Shown here piece after piece: positions 20,395-30,118 of a DNA stretch of 64,000 nt. The translations under genes were made by a program, and so were the position numbers. A model generated the notes under the pieces. That model saw nothing but the letters and a program-made list of their open reading frames with translations. It did not search any database and was not told the origin of the DNA. The stretch is from Listeria monocytogenes ATCC 19117 (lineage in GTDB: Bacteria > Bacillota > Bacilli > Lactobacillales > Listeriaceae): contig NC_018584.1 in NCBI RefSeq assembly GCF_000307025.1, positions 2,294,001 through 2,358,000 on the forward strand, in the 5' to 3' direction. How positions within the stretch are numbered: the first letter of the stretch is position 1; the number at the start of each line of letters is the position of its first letter.

Positions 20395-21276
20395 ATGAAG
20401 AAGAAATTAATTCTTGGACTTGTCATGATGATGGCATTGTTCAGTCTAGCAGCGTGCGGTGGCGGTGGAGATGTCGTTAAGACAGACTCTGGCGATGTAA
20501 CGCAAGATGAGCTTTACGACGCAATGAAAGATAAATATGGTTCTGAGTTTGTACAACAACTTACTTTCGAAAAAATTCTTGGAGATAAATACAAAGTAAG
20601 CGACGAAGATGTTGATAAGAAATTCAACGAGTATAAATCACAATACGGAGATCAATTCTCTGCAGTTTTAGCTCAAAGTGGCTTAACGGAGAAATCATTC
20701 AAAAGCCAACTTAAGTACAACTTGTTAGTTCAAAAAGCTACTGAAGCCAATACTGACACTAGCGACAAAACACTTAAAAAATACTATGAAACATGGCAAC
20801 CAGATATTACTGTAAGCCATATTCTTGTAGCTGATGAAAACAAAGCCAAAGAAGTTGAACAAAAACTGAAAGACGGCGCAAAATTTGCTGATTTAGCAAA
20901 AGAATACTCTACAGACACTGCTACTAAAGACAATGGTGGACAATTAGCTCCATTCGGTCCTGGTAAGATGGATCCTGCATTTGAAAAAGCAGCTTATGCC
21001 CTTAAAAACAAAGGCGACATCAGCGCTCCAGTAAAAACACAATACGGATACCACATCATCCAAATGGACAAACCTGCAACAAAAACAACTTTCGAAAAAG
21101 ATAAAAAAGCTGTAAAAGCTTCTTACCTTGAGTCTCAACTAACTACTGAGAACATGCAAAAAACGCTTAAAAAAGAATACAAAGATGCTAACGTAAAAGT
21201 GGAAGATAAAGACTTGAAAGATGCTTTTAAAGATTTTGATGGCTCTTCATCCAGTGATAGCGACTCATCTAAATAA
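20395..21276 (+). CDS. prsA2: Secretion foldase PrsA2 (parvulin-type lipoprotein)
   Basis: 293 residues from the ATG at 20395 with AAGGAG upstream; an in-frame GTG four codons earlier is less likely. The signal peptide ends in the lipobox LAAC with Cys21 as the lipidated residue. A parvulin domain (about 133-230) has the usual SHILVADENKAKEV and YGYHIIQMDKP motifs. The C-terminal tail is Ser/Asp-rich. It folds proteins on the outer face of the membrane; in L. monocytogenes PrsA2 is needed for stable listeriolysin O and phospholipase, and is raised by PrfA. No PrfA box was seen upstream; only a weak TATGAT at 20335-20340. Confidence 0.93.
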   Translation: MKKKLILGLVMMMALFSLAACGGGGDVVKTDSGDVTQDELYDAMKDKYGSEFVQQLTFEKILGDKYKVSDEDVDKKFNEYKSQYGDQFSAVLAQSGLTEKSFKSQLKYNLLVQKATEANTDTSDKTLKKYYETWQPDITVSHILVADENKAKEVEQKLKDGAKFADLAKEYSTDTATKDNGGQLAPFGPGKMDPAFEKAAYALKNKGDISAPVKTQYGYHIIQMDKPATKTTFEKDKKAVKASYLESQLTTENMQKTLKKEYKDANVKVEDKDLKDAFKDFDGSSSSDSDSSK

Positions 21277-21281
21277 GCACT

Positions 21282-21318
21282 AAAAAACACGCTTGGAAAT
21301 TTCCAAGCGTGTTTTTTT
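21282..21318. terminator. Bidirectional terminator between prsA2 and yhaM
   Basis: AAACACGCTTGGAAATTTCCAAGCGTGTTT is an almost perfect palindrome with T runs on both strands, between convergent genes. Confidence 0.92.
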
Positions 21319-22258
21319 ATTCAAATATAGGATTGTAAAACGAACGATTATCTAACCCAAATACTCGTTCACTGAATTCACCAGGTTTTGTATGTTTTAG
21401 TACTTTATCCATCATGTTCAAGGAAGCATCCATTAAATCAATTTGGTGTAAAATCTCTGCTTCACGCACAAGTGGTGGTTTTGGACTACCCCATTCACCT
21501 TTGCCGTGATGAGAAAGAAGAACATGTTTTAAAACCACGACCTCTTCACCATCAATCGAAAGTTCGTCCGCAATTTTACTCACTTCTTCTACTACGATAG
21601 AAATATGGCCAATTAAATTACCTTCTAGTGTATACGTCGTTGATACAGGGCCTGAAAGCTCAATGACTTTTCCTAAATCATGTAAAATCACACCTGCGTA
21701 TAATAAATCTCGGTTAACAGATGGGTAAAGATCGGCAACTGATTTTGCAAGTCGTAACATCGAAACTACATGAAAACTCAAGCCGGAAACAAATTCATGA
21801 TGATGACGCATTGCCGCCGGATAATCATAAAAATCATCTTGATATTTTTTAAGCAATGCGCGCGTAATTCGTTGCAAATTCGCATTTTTCATTTCGAAAA
21901 TATATTGTGTGATTTCATCAGCCATTTCTTCTTTATTAATTGGCGCGGTTTCCATGAATTCACTAGCACTAACACCGTCCAGTGCTGTAGCTTGTCTAAT
22001 TTGGCGGATTTTCAATTGTTTTCGCCCACGATAATTTTGAATATCACCCATAAGATGAACTATTTGTTGTACCCCGTAATTCGCTTCATCACTTTCTTTA
22101 ACATCCCATAGTTTTGCTTCTAATTCACCTGATTTATCTTGTAAAACAAGACTCAAGAATGGCTTTCCGTTGCTAGCCGTCCCTTTTACACTTGATTTAA
22201 TTAGCAAGAATAGGTCTACTGTTTCTCCAACTTCAAAATCTAATAATCTTTTTTCCAT
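21317..22258 (-). CDS. yhaM: 3'-5' exoribonuclease YhaM
   Basis: 313 residues from [12 protein letters not shown], chosen for the GAAGG ribosome site and for matching the B. subtilis length (314). An alternative ATG 45 bases upstream overlaps the yhaN stop as TAATG and could allow coupled translation. An N-terminal OB fold (about 12-90) binds nucleic acid, and a C-terminal HD domain (about 160-280) has [13 protein letters not shown] and [10 protein letters not shown] as metal ligands. YhaM degrades RNA and ssDNA in a Mn2+-dependent manner. It is the last gene of the yhaO-yhaN-yhaM operon. Confidence 0.93.
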   Translation of the reverse strand: MEKRLLDFEVGETVDLFLLIKSSVKGTASNGKPFLSLVLQDKSGELEAKLWDVKESDEANYGVQQIVHLMGDIQNYRGRKQLKIRQIRQATALDGVSASEFMETAPINKEEMADEITQYIFEMKNANLQRITRALLKKYQDDFYDYPAAMRHHHEFVSGLSFHVVSMLRLAKSVADLYPSVNRDLLYAGVILHDLGKVIELSGPVSTTYTLEGNLIGHISIVVEEVSKIADELSIDGEEVVVLKHVLLSHHGKGEWGSPKPPLVREAEILHQIDLMDASLNMMDKVLKHTKPGEFSERVFGLDNRSFYNPIFE

Positions 22259-22302
22259 TGTATCGCCTTCTTTCTTTCTGTAGTAAGAAGTTTCTTCACC
22301 CA

Positions 22303-25026
22303 TTATAGCACGCGTATGTCCTCACTGGAAAAATATTTGCGAGTTTCTTGATGGCATGTGAAAAAAATGACTTGGTTTTCACTTTTTCGTTTTTGAAGCA
22401 GCTGCATCATTTGCCCCATTCTCGAGGAATCAAAATGCACAAATCCATCATCAATAATGATTGGTAGTGGAAAGTCTTTGTGAATAACATCAATTAGCGC
22501 AAAACGAATAGCCAAATATAGCTGCTCTTTAGTCGCTTGGCTAAGTTCTTCCGGGAAGAACGGAATTCTATCCTTACTTTCTACTTGAAGCCTATTATCT
22601 TGTAAGTATACTTTCCTATAGTTCCCACTAGTTAAATGATTAAAATATTCACTTGCCAGTTTTAATGTTTTTGGAAGTTTTCCTTCTTGTAACTGCTGCA
22701 TCGTGTTTTGCAACATTTGAAGCGCTAGTTTTGTTTCTGTCCACTCAGCTGAGATTTGTTGTAATTTGCTTTTTTCTGAATAAAATTCTTGCATCAATAC
22801 AGCGAAAGTCCCGCCTTCTTCCAATTTGTCTATTGCATGGTTTTGTGCTGCGAGTGAGGCGTGAAGTTGCTCTTGTTCTAATTCTATTTGCCGCAGTGAT
22901 TCTTCTAATTGGAGCTCTTTTTCTTTGATAGTTGCTTGATTTTCATATCTATTTAGAGCTTCTCGCTTTTCTGGTTCAAGTTGCGCTTCTATTAAAACTA
23001 ATCGTTCACGCCACTTCTGTTCTTCTTTTACGCGCATTGCAGCCATACGAAAGTCTTCTTCGTTACTCACATTCGCACGTTCTAGCAAGTCTGCCTTTTC
23101 TTTCTTTACAAGTAATAAATCTTGTTTAACTAAGTCTAATTGCATCGTTACTTGTTCTAATTTTTCAGCGAGCTTTGCATTTTCAGTTAGGTGGTTTCGA
23201 TAATAGAGCAAACCTTGACGAAGAAAAGTAATTTTTTCTTCCGTGTCCGTATAATCTATAGGCAATTTTAAGTTTTCTAATCTTGCTCTATATGCTTCTT
23301 GCTTCTCTGCTAATGGTTCTAGTTTGGAGATAAGTTCCATTGCTAATTGCCTTTTTTCACTGTTTTTTTTGTAGATGCTAAGTTCGTAATGCCAGTTCGA
23401 ACTAGGTTCAGTGTTTATTCCCAAGTCAGAAAAGAAGTGTCTAAGTTCCATCGTATGTTGGTAGATATTTTCGCTTAGTTTATTCTCAGCTGCTCTTAAT
23501 TCAGCAATTTGTGAAGCAACCATATCCATTTCGTTCAAAAGTTGTTGCCATTCTTGTCTTATTTTCTTTTGTTCTAAAAAAGCTAGAATTTGCTCATTAT
23601 TTGTTGGAGAAGATTTTCCAGTAGTAATAAAAGCATAACCCACTATAAGTGCAGAAACAAAAACAAGTGCTACACTCCAAATAGCTTGGAAAACTATCAT
23701 CAAGACGAACGCTACTGCAAATATGCCCAAGGAAACCATCGTCTTAGTTTTAGAAGTTTTAGGACTATCCTGCATTTTTTCTTTTGCTTGTTGGAATGTT
23801 TTATTATCCCACATCTCCGCTTCTATTTGATCAATCTTTTTTTGGAGTTTTTCTTCGGAGTTATTAGTGAATTTTAATTTTAGCTGGATATCATGTTGTT
23901 GCTCTTTGTGGGACTGTTCTTTTTCTTTTAAGTGAATCATTGTTTGTTCTAATTCGCTCGACCATATTCTAAGTGGTTGTTTTGTGTCGACTTGCTGAAA
24001 CTTAATCTCTTGCTTTAAATTCTTTAACTGGATTTCTCGCTCTCCAAAAGCTGCATAAGTTTCGATTAGATAAGTAACTTCTGCTTCATTTTCGGCAAAA
24101 AAAGCACTATGTTCATAATTATTGTTGCTAATTAGATTTTTTTGGCGTTCTTCTAGTTGGATAAGTTGATTTTGCCATTCTTTTTCTCGGAGATTCAAGT
24201 GTTCTAAACGAATAACTCCATCAGGCGGAAAAGTAGCTTCTGTTGTTTCAGAAGCTTTGTTACTGAGTGCTTTCCATTCTTGGTATAACGGCCACAAATC
24301 CGCTAATGTTGCTAATGCATCTAACTCAACTCGCATTGTTGTTTTTTCTTTTTGTAGCTCTGTTTGTCTTACTATCGCTTGCTCTTTCTCATTGATTAAT
24401 TGTTCATATTGCGCATTTTGTTTTTTTGCGTTTTGAAAAGCTTGTTGGGCTTCTTTTACTTTTTTTAGTTGTTGGTTAATTAGTGGATTTCGCCCACTTG
24501 GTTTATATAGACTATCTAATTTTTTTTGTAATGCTTCGGCTGCCTTTAGAAGAGCGTCCGATCCTGTTGTTCCAGTTGCTAACAAATAGCGTTCAAATTC
24601 TTTCTTTTTCCATTGATGAATATTTTGTAGTCCGTGTATATCAAATGAAAAAATAGCCTCATAAGTGTTTCGATCAATTTCACCGATAATTTCTGGTAAT
24701 TTTTCTTCTCCAGCGGTTTGGCCATCCCCGTAATATATCCGAACATCTCCCGTTGCTTTTCCTTTCAAGCGTTCAATGATGACTTTTCCTAAAGGTGTGT
24801 CTTCTAGTGTTAATCTTCCACCATATGGTCCACCGTTTTTTGGCTCCATGCGCGGTATCGATTGTTGTTTCGTTGGGAAACCGAACAAAATACTATGTAT
24901 AAAAGCCATAATAGTTGATTTTCCGGCTTCATTTTCACCATAGAATACTTGGAAATTGGCAATATTATTAAAATGAGCATCGGACCATTTTCCGTAACCA
25001 ATGATATCAATAGATGTTATTCTCAT
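22303..25026 (-). CDS. yhaN: SMC/Rad50-like ATPase YhaN
   Basis: 907 residues. Head halves lie at the two ends: Walker [18 protein letters not shown] near residue 30, a signature-like [16 protein letters not shown] and Walker [15 protein letters not shown] at the C-terminus. The middle is long coiled coil, rich in Glu, Gln and Lys (about 170-430 and 480-800), with a pair of membrane-like segments near 430-470 ([17 protein letters not shown]). The gene overlaps yhaO by four bases. It is probably the ATPase partner of YhaO, a complex related to SbcCD/Mre11-Rad50, acting on DNA ends. The membrane segments are a feature of this family and not of SbcC. Confidence 0.88.
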   Translation of the reverse strand: MRITSIDIIGYGKWSDAHFNNIANFQVFYGENEAGKSTIMAFIHSILFGFPTKQQSIPRMEPKNGGPYGGRLTLEDTPLGKVIIERLKGKATGDVRIYYGDGQTAGEEKLPEIIGEIDRNTYEAIFSFDIHGLQNIHQWKKKEFERYLLATGTTGSDALLKAAEALQKKLDSLYKPSGRNPLINQQLKKVKEAQQAFQNAKKQNAQYEQLINEKEQAIVRQTELQKEKTTMRVELDALATLADLWPLYQEWKALSNKASETTEATFPPDGVIRLEHLNLREKEWQNQLIQLEERQKNLISNNNYEHSAFFAENEAEVTYLIETYAAFGEREIQLKNLKQEIKFQQVDTKQPLRIWSSELEQTMIHLKEKEQSHKEQQHDIQLKLKFTNNSEEKLQKKIDQIEAEMWDNKTFQQAKEKMQDSPKTSKTKTMVSLGIFAVAFVLMIVFQAIWSVALVFVSALIVGYAFITTGKSSPTNNEQILAFLEQKKIRQEWQQLLNEMDMVASQIAELRAAENKLSENIYQHTMELRHFFSDLGINTEPSSNWHYELSIYKKNSEKRQLAMELISKLEPLAEKQEAYRARLENLKLPIDYTDTEEKITFLRQGLLYYRNHLTENAKLAEKLEQVTMQLDLVKQDLLLVKKEKADLLERANVSNEEDFRMAAMRVKEEQKWRERLVLIEAQLEPEKREALNRYENQATIKEKELQLEESLRQIELEQEQLHASLAAQNHAIDKLEEGGTFAVLMQEFYSEKSKLQQISAEWTETKLALQMLQNTMQQLQEGKLPKTLKLASEYFNHLTSGNYRKVYLQDNRLQVESKDRIPFFPEELSQATKEQLYLAIRFALIDVIHKDFPLPIIIDDGFVHFDSSRMGQMMQLLQKRKSENQVIFFTCHQETRKYFSSEDIRVL

Positions 25027-26258
25027 TTATCATCACCTTCCACTTCTGCAAGCGTCCTCCCTAATTCCATTAAAGCATCATGTAGTAGCCTCTCACGATC
25101 AATTTCAGACAAATCATCCAAGTATCTACTCACTCCACTTTCAAGATACAGAGCCTCTACTGCTTGATAAAAAGCAGATTCATCTTGTAGTGTCTCAAAC
25201 GAATGCTTGATTTCTTCTCCTGCTAAATGTGATTCGTACCATGTTTGTGAATTACTTTGATTCGTTATCTCCGTTGTTAATTTGTGTACCCATACAAATG
25301 TGTTATCTGTGATTTCTACTTCTTCTTGAAGCATTTGTAACCAATCATTCGTATCGATTTTTTGTTTATTTTCCATCTTAACAATTATATGAAGAAAATA
25401 AGAGTGACTTCTTCCTTGATAGCTCTCTAACAACTTAGTAGTTTCTCGGTAAAAGGCATTTATCTCACTATTTTCTGGTAAGGTAATTACAGCTTCTTCC
25501 CAAATAATCGGACTTGTTCCAATGAAATCAATGGTTGTACTTGCTTCTGATAATGTAATGATACTGGCGCCCTTTTCACCTGATTCTTTGCGATTTCGAC
25601 CTTGAATATTTCCTGGGTAATAAATGCTAGGAGACTCTGCAAGCAATTGTCGCTTATGAATATGACCTAGTGCCCAGTAGTCAAAACCTTTTTTGCTAAT
25701 TTCTTGTACACGAAATGGGGCGTACACATCATGTTCTTCGCTACTAGATACTTCTGAGCCATGTAATAACGCAATGTGAAAATCAGCATTACCTTGAATC
25801 TTGTATTTATCTACTCGGCTTGAGCGAATATGACGTTCATTATAACTAAATCCATAAATATTAACGCTCACACCAGTGGCGGTTTTATGCGACATTACTT
25901 CTACTTGCTCTGAAAAAACGTGCACATTGCTTGGTAATGTGAGTTTTTCTTTATGCTTTTCTATAAAATCATGATTTCCATGAATCATAAACACGGGGAT
26001 GTTCGCCACTTCTAACCGTTTCATTTCTTTTGAAAAACGCGCTTGAGCACGGACACTTTGATCTTCACTATCATATATATCTCCAGCAATTAAAACGAAA
26101 TCTACTGCTTCTTTTATCGCCACAGTTGTAATTCGTTCTAATGATTGAAATGTGCTTTCTTGTATGGCAGAAAAAAGCGGCTGTGGTAGTGTCGAAAGCC
26201 CGATGAAAGGACTATCTAAATGTAAATCAGCCATATGTAAAAATTGGATTTCTTTCAT
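25023..26258 (-). CDS. yhaO: Mre11/SbcD-like metallophosphoesterase YhaO
   Basis: 411 residues. The metal-binding motifs of the calcineurin-like nuclease fold are clear: MADLHLDSPF, IAGDIYDSED, IHGNHDF, LLHGSEVSS and LGHIHKRQ. The C-terminal 130 residues are acidic and helical and probably bind the ATPase. It is the first gene of the yhaO-yhaN-yhaM set, with a four-base overlap to yhaN. Mre11-type nuclease activity on DNA ends is inferred from the family; in B. subtilis YhaO has been linked to recombination and genome maintenance. Confidence 0.9.
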   Translation of the reverse strand: MKEIQFLHMADLHLDSPFIGLSTLPQPLFSAIQESTFQSLERITTVAIKEAVDFVLIAGDIYDSEDQSVRAQARFSKEMKRLEVANIPVFMIHGNHDFIEKHKEKLTLPSNVHVFSEQVEVMSHKTATGVSVNIYGFSYNERHIRSSRVDKYKIQGNADFHIALLHGSEVSSSEEHDVYAPFRVQEISKKGFDYWALGHIHKRQLLAESPSIYYPGNIQGRNRKESGEKGASIITLSEASTTIDFIGTSPIIWEEAVITLPENSEINAFYRETTKLLESYQGRSHSYFLHIIVKMENKQKIDTNDWLQMLQEEVEITDNTFVWVHKLTTEITNQSNSQTWYESHLAGEEIKHSFETLQDESAFYQAVEALYLESGVSRYLDDLSEIDRERLLHDALMELGRTLAEVEGDDK

Positions 26259-26333
26259 GACTTTCGCCTCCTATAAAAACCGAATATACGTTCTTATTAT
26301 ATCGTACTATTACGTTAGGTACAAGCATTTCCA

Positions 26334-26384
26334 ATAAAAAAATGACCCTATTATCTGCTAAATAAATAACAAATAATAGAGCCA
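26334..26384 (-). terminator. Terminator after yheA
   Basis: GGCTCTATTAT pairs with ATAATAGGGTC (G-T allowed) around a loop of about 20 bases, with a T run on the minus strand. It follows the yheA stop codon and precedes yhaO. Confidence 0.65.
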
Positions 26385-26400
26385 CTTGGTTTAATGAAAA

Positions 26401-26754
26401 TTAATCATTAGCTACATTATAAAGATCTTGTAATGGCGTCATGATAATGCGATTTAGATCATTGATAATTGTACTCATCGCTTGCTCTTTTTCCATTAAT
26501 TTAACGATTAGTTCGTTTTCTTGAACTTCTTGCGCTACTTGTTGTGCTACATCTACTGTTTCGTCGTCAATTTCTTGACCAGTCATTTGTTTTTCTTGGA
26601 TAGTTACTTGAACATCGCGAAAACGTTCGAATTTTGCTTTTGCATCTGCATTTTCGTTTACTTCACGGTATGCATCTTGTAAGCTGATGAATTCAGGTGT
26701 TTCACGAATTCCTTTGTCTAAATCATGTGCTAAATCATAAATATTAACTGCCAT
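26401..26754 (-). CDS. YlbF/YmcA-family protein YheA (UPF0342)
   Basis: 117 residues from [13 protein letters not shown], whose ATG has GGAGGA upstream; the longer reading adds five residues and no ribosome site. Almost entirely helical and charged, ending [11 protein letters not shown]. It belongs to UPF0342, related to YlbF, YmcA and YheA. YlbF and YmcA act with YaaT on RNase Y in B. subtilis; YheA itself has no assigned role. It was originally the gene downstream of yheB, with a 66-base gap. Confidence 0.85.
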   Translation of the reverse strand: MAVNIYDLAHDLDKGIRETPEFISLQDAYREVNENADAKAKFERFRDVQVTIQEKQMTGQEIDDETVDVAQQVAQEVQENELIVKLMEKEQAMSTIINDLNRIIMTPLQDLYNVAND

Positions 26755-26835
26755 TGATAAATCCTCCAAATATCTGTATTTGTCACTTCTGTTTCACTAT
26801 AACAAAAAGTCGCCGGTTATTCCAGTATAAAAGAA

Positions 26836-27665
26836 CTAAATCCACATTGCGAGAACACCTTGGATAATTCCAATAAATCCACCTAAAATCCCACCTAAAT
26901 AAGTAATCATTTTTAACTCTCTACCAGAAATCTCTACAACAAGTTTTTCGATTTCAGGTAAAGAAAAAGTGGCAATTTGTGTTTCAACGAGTTTCGCCAA
27001 GTCCATTCTCTCTACTATTTCTGCACTATGTGTTGCTACAAAATCAAGCATCCTCTCTACTGCAAAAGGAATTACTTTTTCTGTAATAGCTGCTTCATAG
27101 CCACGTAGCATCACTTGAATGGGCTGATTAAATAATTTCTCGTGAGGAAAAGTTTGGATAAGTTCAGAAGTAAGTTGTCCAGCTAAATGAGCTTGCTTTT
27201 CAGTCGGGATAAGCTCTTGTAATTCTTTTGCTTCGAAATTTTTCCATTCTGTTGTTAGAAGTTGATTAATTAGATTTTTAGTGTCTTCTTGCCCGATGAG
27301 TTTTAAGCCTTCTTGTTGAATTTTTTCAGAAAAGCTATCGATATTAATAAACATTCTAGCCATGCTTCCCATTTTGCCGTGTTCTTCAAAGAATTTTTGT
27401 AGCATTTGTTTAATTTGAATTTTGCCTTCTTCACTCGATACAAACAATGTCATTTTGCTCGTGATTCTTTCTGTTACATGCGGTAGTTTAGTTGTTAGTT
27501 CTGACTCTAACATAGTTGGAATTAAATCGCTCATTTTTGTCGTTTTTTTAGTAGTTAGAAAGTGGTTGATTTCTTTCTCTAAAGTTTTTTCTACCCATGT
27601 CATAGAACGAATTTCTGCATTTTCATAACCGAAATGATGGAAGGCAGTGTTGGCTAAAGCCTTTT
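26836..27665 (-). pseudogene. 3' fragment of yheB, cut by the ICE
   Basis: About 276 codons encode the C-terminal part of a DUF445-family membrane-associated protein (B. subtilis YheB; Listeria lmo2224). The fragment begins at the element border and continues in frame from the 5' piece at 63393-63732: joining them across one CCTTTT repeat gives 387 residues reading NELLQQKALANTAF at the join. An in-frame GTG at 27672, inside the element, could allow weak translation, but there is no ribosome site close to it. The end carries a hydrophobic segment (MITYLGGILGGFIGIIQGVL). The host protein's function is unknown. Confidence 0.92.
27660..27665. repeat. Left direct repeat of the ICE (att core)
   Basis: CCTTTT is repeated at 63393-63398. 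One copy belongs to the intact yheB codons. The repeats mark the limits of the inserted element and are the likely crossover core or coupling sequence. Confidence 0.85.
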
Positions 27666-27667
27666 TT

Positions 27668-27714
27668 AGCACTAGAAACGTTGATTTATCAATGTTTCTA
27701 GTGCTTCTTTTTTT
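27668..27714 (+). terminator. Strong hairpin at the left end of the ICE
   Basis: AGCACTAGAAAC and GTTTCTAGTGCT pair perfectly, and inner TTGAT/ATCAA extends the stem to about 17 pairs with one mismatch. A T-rich run follows on the plus strand, so it should stop rightward transcription. It starts two bases inside the element. In the excised circle it would meet transcripts coming out of the right-end cargo genes before they reach int in antisense. Confidence 0.8.
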
Positions 27715-27723
27715 CGTAAAAGC

Positions 27724-27748
27724 AAACTAACTACAAAACTAACTACAA
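27724..27748. repeat. Integrase arm-type repeats at the left end
   Basis: Two tandem copies of AAACTAACTACAA at 12-base spacing (first copy at 27724, second at 27736) lie next to the integrase gene. A third identical copy is at the right end (63283-63295). Tandem short repeats near both ends are the usual arm-binding sites of the N-terminal domain of Tn916-type integrases. Confidence 0.7.
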
Positions 27749-27754
27749 CAGCGA

Positions 27755-28945
27755 TTAAAATAAATATTTCTCTTTTTCAATGAATTGTGCGAATTGATCT
27801 GCACTGCGTTCTTCACGTTCAGGATAGAAGTAGTTATAGACCTGACGAGTCATTTTAGAATCTTTATGACCAACTCGGTACATAATATCCTCTAAGTTCA
27901 TATCAGCCATTGCGCAAAGAGAGACATGTGTTTTTCTAAATTCATGAAGTGTAATTCGTTTTAAGTTGTACTTAGTCGCTATGACATCATACCAGTCATT
28001 TGGCTGACCGGGGCGACAAAAAAGATTATCTTTATTAGGGAAGACTAGCTGATGCTTATTCGTTGCTCTAATTCCCAAAACCTTAAACTCAAACTGCTGT
28101 CTAGTTCGCCATTCCTGTAACATAGCCATCGTTTCTAAATCAATTGAAATAGTCCTTTTACCGGCATTTGTTTTGGCGCTTTGACTGGCTACTTTAGTTT
28201 TTTTAGATTTTGGATCGTACTCAACTTCTGCCAATGTTTTACTGATTGTTAATTTGTTGTTATCAAAATTAATATCGTTCCATTCTAAGGCAAGTATTTC
28301 AGATTTTCTTGCACCAGTGTAGGCTAAAATACGAAAATAGGTTTCGATTTTCATATTGCCATGTTTTTTACAAGACTCCAAGAAAATAGCTAATTCTTTT
28401 GGTGTATAAACAGTCATTGTTTCTGTAGCGACTAAATGTTCATCAATTTCTTGACGTTTGATTGGTTCAGTTTTACGCATGGGATTTTCAAGAATCAATT
28501 CCTGTTGAACACCATATTGTAAAATTTGAGCAACAGCCCTGCGGAAATAATAAGCTTGCTTATAACCATCTCTTATCCAGCGACGATTGACTTGAGTACA
28601 AAATCGGACTGAAATGTCTTTAAGCATTTTATTTCCGAAGTATTCAAGTGCATGATCTTCAATCGCTCTTCTTGTTATCATGATAGTAGATGGTTTTACT
28701 TTTAAACGATATTGTTCAATAAATTCTTCATAAAGCTCTTTAAACGTAATATTACCATTCATCTTTAACTTATTTTTATCAAAATCAAGTTGTAACTGTC
28801 GATAAGTTTGCTGGGCTTCTTTTTTTGTTTGGAAACCACTTCTAGTAGTGCGTACTTCTTCACCAAATTCCGTTTTTCCAAGGTAACATTGGAATTTCCA
28901 AAGCTTTTGATTATACTTAGTGTATTGTTTAAAAGATACTGACAT
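27755..28945 (-). CDS. int: Tyrosine integrase
   Basis: 396 residues. Order: an N-terminal arm-binding AP2-like region (about 1-65), a SAM-like core-binding domain (about 70-155), and the catalytic domain. The catalytic residues are seen as TGARKSEIL (Arg), LHEFRKTH (His-x-x-Arg), GHKDSKM (His) and RQVYNYFYPE (tyrosine near residue 374). It should cut and rejoin att sites to integrate and excise the element. It sits 90 bases from the left border, reading outward, as in Tn916. AGGAAGGAAG precedes the ATG. The host site, inside yheB, is not a tRNA gene. Confidence 0.95.
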   Translation of the reverse strand: MSVSFKQYTKYNQKLWKFQCYLGKTEFGEEVRTTRSGFQTKKEAQQTYRQLQLDFDKNKLKMNGNITFKELYEEFIEQYRLKVKPSTIMITRRAIEDHALEYFGNKMLKDISVRFCTQVNRRWIRDGYKQAYYFRRAVAQILQYGVQQELILENPMRKTEPIKRQEIDEHLVATETMTVYTPKELAIFLESCKKHGNMKIETYFRILAYTGARKSEILALEWNDINFDNNKLTISKTLAEVEYDPKSKKTKVASQSAKTNAGKRTISIDLETMAMLQEWRTRQQFEFKVLGIRATNKHQLVFPNKDNLFCRPGQPNDWYDVIATKYNLKRITLHEFRKTHVSLCAMADMNLEDIMYRVGHKDSKMTRQVYNYFYPEREERSADQFAQFIEKEKYLF

Positions 28946-29024
28946 ATAAAATCTTCCTTCCTAATTCATTATTTGGATTAGGATATTTTGTTGTTTGTAA
29001 GATTTTAATATTCGTTTTTATTCC

Positions 29025-29231
29025 CTATTTATGTTCAGCGCTTTTTAATTGATTTAAAACGTTCTTTAAGTCTTCTAGGTCATATAAATGTTGTCTCCCG
29101 ATAATAACCGCTTCTAAACCGTTTAGATGAAGCATTTTTAACGTGTCGAAACCAATATGCAGCTCTTTCATTAAGGTTTGTTGGTTCACATATCTACCAA
29201 GAATCAAAGGTACTTTATCAGGAGTATTCAT
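29025..29231 (-). CDS. Probable excisionase
   Basis: 68 residues from MNTPDKVPLILGRYV, whose ATG has AAAGGA eight bases upstream; a longer reading begins 12 codons earlier without a ribosome site. A winged-helix pattern of the MerR/Xis type is visible: YVNQQTLMKELHIGFDTLKMLHLNGLEA, followed by RQHLYDLEDLKNVL. Position just upstream of int and in the same direction is where xis lies in Tn916-type elements. It should bend DNA at the att sites and favour excision. The role rests on position and size. Confidence 0.72.
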   Translation of the reverse strand: MNTPDKVPLILGRYVNQQTLMKELHIGFDTLKMLHLNGLEAVIIGRQHLYDLEDLKNVLNQLKSAEHK

Positions 29232-29852
29232 AGGCAATTTCCTTTCTGAGACTAATAGAATATTCAAAATTAATCAATAAAATTTTATTCAACCTTTCTT
29301 TCAGATATAGTATATGTTTCAAGGGATGCGAGCTAGAAGCAAATACTGTATATTGATTATAAGACTTCCAGCTCCCATTTCCTAGAAAAATATTGATGAG
29401 TTAAAATCTTACTTCTTACAAATATCGTTTTGATTTTATAAATTGGATAAATATAAATATGTGTTTAAGCTTCAATATCTTAAATAGTTATCTGTAAATT
29501 TGTCTCTTTTCTTCTATCAAATTATCTTTTGTCAAAAGATATCATAGGAGTTTCACCTCTCCCCAGTTTATGGCGAGCTTTACAGAAGTATCATTATATT
29601 CTTTGCATGTCGTGGCAGTAGGTGACAAGTCTACTTTGCTTGAAAAAAATCGCTCGCAATAAAATACACGGTCATGGCGCTTTTCAAGCGTTGCTCAATA
29701 CAAAGAAAACGTATTTGATAGAAGATTATTCAATTATCAAAGAACAATGTTTCTATAAGTAAATTGGAAAAAGAAGAAATAAAAGCAACATAATTCTGAT
29801 CTTTTTCAAAAAAGATAGAAAAGAGACAGGCAAAGTAGCCTGTCTCTCTAAT
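29232..29852. other. 621-base non-coding segment with a perfect palindrome
   Basis: No reading frame with start and ribosome site was found. It contains TATCTTTTGTCAAAAGATA (29523-29541), a perfect 19-base palindrome centred on T29532, and a small stem CGCTTTTCAAGCG at 29677-29689. The segment lies between the probable excisionase gene and the orf8-like gene, where Tn916 has regulated read-through towards xis and int. A regulatory role is inferred only from that position. Confidence 0.5.
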
Positions 29853-30053
29853 TTAACCAAGGTATTTTTCTGGATCAAAATTGCGGACTATTTTTATAAA
29901 AGTTTCAGTTAAGTTTTGAAAGCAATCTTCATCCAAATAGCCTTGTCTGGATGCTTCTTTAATTAGCAAGGGCTTGAAATCTTTAAGTAACAATTCCATA
30001 GCTTGTTCATCCCCTTTTTTGGCTTGTTCAATTAGTGGTAAGAAATTTTTCAT
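29853..30053 (-). CDS. Tn916 ORF8-like helix-turn-helix protein
   Basis: 66 residues, mostly helical: NFLPLIEQAKKGDEQAMELLLKDF resembles region 2 of sigma factors, as in the Tn916 ORF8 family (HTH_16). AAGGGGGGATATA precedes the ATG. It lies 65 bases downstream of the sigma-like gene and in the same direction. In Tn916 the orf7-orf8 products promote transcription through xis, int and the circle junction into the transfer genes; the same role is inferred here. Confidence 0.75.
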   Translation of the reverse strand: MKNFLPLIEQAKKGDEQAMELLLKDFKPLLIKEASRQGYLDEDCFQNLTETFIKIVRNFDPEKYLG

Positions 30054-30118
30054 TATATCCCCCCTTCCTTAATGTTAGGTGAAAGAAGGAAGGGGGAGCA
30101 CGATTGTTACACCATTGA

